This document shows positions 6,009-7,315 of a stretch of 7,315 nt of DNA, piece after piece (position 1 is the stretch's first letter; each line of letters opens with the position of its first letter). A program made the translations under genes and the position numbers. The notes below the pieces were generated by a model. That model did no database searches. It saw only the letters and a program-made list of their open reading frames with translations, and was not told the DNA's origin. Source of the stretch: Nitrospirota bacterium (GTDB lineage: Bacteria > Nitrospirota > Thermodesulfovibrionia > Thermodesulfovibrionales > JdFR-85); the NCBI GenBank assembly GCA_013151785.1, contig JAADHP010000022.1:1-7315 (forward strand), given 5' to 3'.

Positions 6009-6596
6009 TTGATAGTATATCTAAAGCGACTTTACCAATGGGTTCTTCACTGGGCAGATACGCCCTACGGCACGCCTGCACTTTTTTTGCTTGCTGTAGC
6101 AGAATCTTCATTCTTTCCTGTTCCACCTGATGTTCTGCTTATAGTATTATGTCTTTCAAGAAACAGGAAGGCCTTTAATTATGCAGCAGTATGTACAGTT
6201 GGTTCAGTTCTGGGTGGTATGCTGGGTTTTCTCATTGGAATGAATTTCTGGGAGATTGGTAAGGAGATACTTTTTCATTATGTAAAAGAGGATACCTTTA
6301 ATCAGGTGAGGGAGTATTTCTTGAGATACCAGGCATGGGCTATTGCAATAGCAGGATTCACACCTATCCCTTATAAGGTATTTACCATTTCTGCTGGTTT
6401 CTTCAGGGTGGATTTCACTGTTTTCCTTATTGCATCCACACTCAGTAGAGGAGCCAGGTTCTTTGCAGTTGCAACATTAATATATCTTTTTGGACCCCCT
6501 ATCAAGGATTTTATTGACAGATACTTCAATCTCCTTACCTATCTTTTTGTCCTCTTACTTATCGCTGGATTTGTTGTGATAAAGTATCTATTGTGA
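6009..6596 (+). CDS. YqaA-type (DedA/VTT-like) inner-membrane protein
   Basis: This 195-residue polytopic membrane protein matches the YqaA family (COG1238), part of the broad SNARE-associated/DedA/VTT group; some relatives are lipid scramblases or transporters, but the function of this branch is unsettled. Visible hallmarks are the re-entrant-type motif AVAESSFFPVPPDVLL (about 29-44, with Glu32), a Gly-rich helix at 63-78, AGFTPIPYKVFTISAG (115-130, with Lys123), and STLSRGARFFAVA (143-155, with Arg147 and Arg150). A last helix occupies about 174-194. TTG at 6009 is taken as start because it lies just before the family's usual LKRLYQW beginning and no ATG or GTG alternative is nearby; the binding site (CCAGG) is poor. 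It begins 9 bases after rpoD and is probably read from the same transcript. Confidence 0.88.
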   Translation: MIVYLKRLYQWVLHWADTPYGTPALFLLAVAESSFFPVPPDVLLIVLCLSRNRKAFNYAAVCTVGSVLGGMLGFLIGMNFWEIGKEILFHYVKEDTFNQVREYFLRYQAWAIAIAGFTPIPYKVFTISAGFFRVDFTVFLIASTLSRGARFFAVATLIYLFGPPIKDFIDRYFNLLTYLFVLLLIAGFVVIKYLL

Positions 6597-6612
6597 AGTA
6601 CTCCACTGAAGC

Positions 6613-7266
6613 CTATGCAAGCAGTACAGATACAAGCCCCACTAAATATATCCCATCAAAGACACCTGCCCCTCCAATACTGAGAAACTGAGCCTCCAGA
6701 TGTCTCAACTGAGGAAGCCTTATAATATCTGCTCCCAGGAGTGTTCCCAGAACACCGGAGATATATGCCACCTGAGGTGCATACTCACGGGTAAGTATAA
6801 GTGCTGTTATGGCAGCTATGATTGGTGGTACAAATGCTGGCATTACTATGCCCACACCCTTGACAGGTTTGCTTAAAAAATAGGAGGCCACTGTGGTAAT
6901 CAATGTGGCAAATATTATCAGATGAAGAGGTGCCTTGCCCATCAGATAGATGCTCAGCAGTACTGGAAGCACTGCTCCACCCACATTTATTGCAATAACC
7001 CTGTGCCCCACATAAGGTATGCGAATTCCAAGGAATCTCTGGATAAGCAGGGTCAGCTCGTCCTGCGGTGTCACCTGATGCAGTTCCTCTTTATGTACAG
7101 GGATATTAATACCACTACCAATAAGACAGAGAATAAAAAAGGCATATCCACATAAAGGGTTAAGTCCGAGCTTTGCAAAGGCCACAGCAGGAGCAAGTGC
7201 AAAGAGCAGTGGCATCAGAAGAATAAAGAGTATGAAAAGCGCTATAGGGATGGGAAGAAAAAACAT
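6613..7266 (-). CDS. DUF1614 family membrane protein
   Basis: This is a 217-residue, highly hydrophobic protein of the uncharacterised DUF1614 family, also found in archaea and several bacterial phyla. Recognisable segments are an N-terminal helix at about 5-31, a KLGLNPLCGYAFF...GSGINIPV stretch (32-57), INVGGAVLPVLLSIYL (93-108), GIVMPAFVPPIIAAITALIL (139-158), YISGVLGTLLGADIIRLPQL (168-187) and the C-terminal SIGGAGVFDGIYLVGLVSVLL (196-216). The conserved GGAV, GADI and GGAGxFDG motifs with buried Asp180 and Asp204 hint at a polar intramembrane site, but no activity is known. The ATG is preceded by AAGGAT at 7276-7281, nine bases upstream. The gene converges on the YqaA-type gene with only 16 bases between stop codons and no evident terminator. 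Confidence 0.88.
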   Translation of the reverse strand: MFFLPIPIALFILFILLMPLLFALAPAVAFAKLGLNPLCGYAFFILCLIGSGINIPVHKEELHQVTPQDELTLLIQRFLGIRIPYVGHRVIAINVGGAVLPVLLSIYLMGKAPLHLIIFATLITTVASYFLSKPVKGVGIVMPAFVPPIIAAITALILTREYAPQVAYISGVLGTLLGADIIRLPQLRHLEAQFLSIGGAGVFDGIYLVGLVSVLLA

Positions 7267-7279
7267 TTAATTTGTATCC

Positions 7280-7315
7280 TTATAGATTGACATTGAAGAC
7301 CCGGGGTATGCTTAT
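7280..7315 (-). CDS. Possible C-terminal tail of a further minus-strand gene
   Basis: Eleven codons (ISIPRVFNVNL) followed by TAA at 7282-7280 read into the window from the right edge, ending 13 bases before the DUF1614 ATG. The spacing fits an operon partner upstream of the DUF1614 gene. The stretch is too short to identify and could be untranslated leader. Confidence 0.2.
   Translation of the reverse strand: MSIPRVFNVNL

Noticed and set aside
6598..6627. GTACT/AGTAC inverted repeat at the convergent junction
   Set aside because: It has only 5 bp with a 20-base loop and no T-run, too weak to call a terminator.
6922..7155. Plus-strand open frame of 77 codons opposite the DUF1614 gene
   Set aside because: It is antisense to a clear family protein and has no ribosome site or known motif.

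Overview
The window is a stretch of bacterial chromosome built around a macromolecular synthesis operon: rpsU (ribosomal protein S21), yqeY (GatB/YqeY family), dnaG (primase) and rpoD (primary sigma factor), all on the + strand. A NIF3/DUF34-family metalloprotein is inserted between yqeY and dnaG, and a YqaA-type (DedA/VTT-like) membrane protein follows rpoD. The rpsU-dnaG-rpoD order points to Bacteria. S21, a moderately AT-rich composition, heavy AGG/AGA arginine codon use, a secreted retropepsin-like protease and a DUF1614 membrane protein together suggest a deep-branching Gram-negative lineage such as Nitrospirota or a Desulfobacterota relative. That placement is inference from gene content and is not proven here.

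Layout. Positions 1-794 (-) hold a secreted retropepsin-like aspartic protease that is cut by the left edge. It has no stop codon inside the window, so a simple ORF scan misses it. Positions 795-1033 are a divergent intergenic region with two short palindromes and a good sigma70-type promoter for rpsU. Positions 1034-1686 hold rpsU and yqeY, overlapping by ATGA. Positions 1687-1895 are a 209-base gap with a perfect GC-rich 8-bp hairpin but no clear promoter or U-tract. Positions 1896-5999 hold nif3-like, dnaG and rpoD, tightly packed; rpoD starts with GTG inside the end of dnaG. Positions 6009-6596 hold the YqaA-type gene, starting with TTG 9 bases after rpoD. Positions 6613-7266 (-) hold the convergent DUF1614 membrane protein. 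The last bases may carry the tail of a further minus-strand gene.

How the genes work together. S21, primase and primary sigma join translation, replication and transcription initiation in one transcription unit, which is a classic bacterial arrangement. The hairpin gap between yqeY and the nif3-like gene is the natural place for the abundant S21 message to be separated from the low-abundance dnaG message. The start-codon overlaps (rpsU/yqeY and dnaG/rpoD) suggest translational coupling. I see no CRISPR array, tRNA, rRNA, transposase or obviously novel defence system. The most useful second-look items are the NIF3 insertion, the sigma factor lacking a normal region 1.1, the unusual rpsU translation start, the hairpin element at 1811-1829 and the unlisted edge protease.
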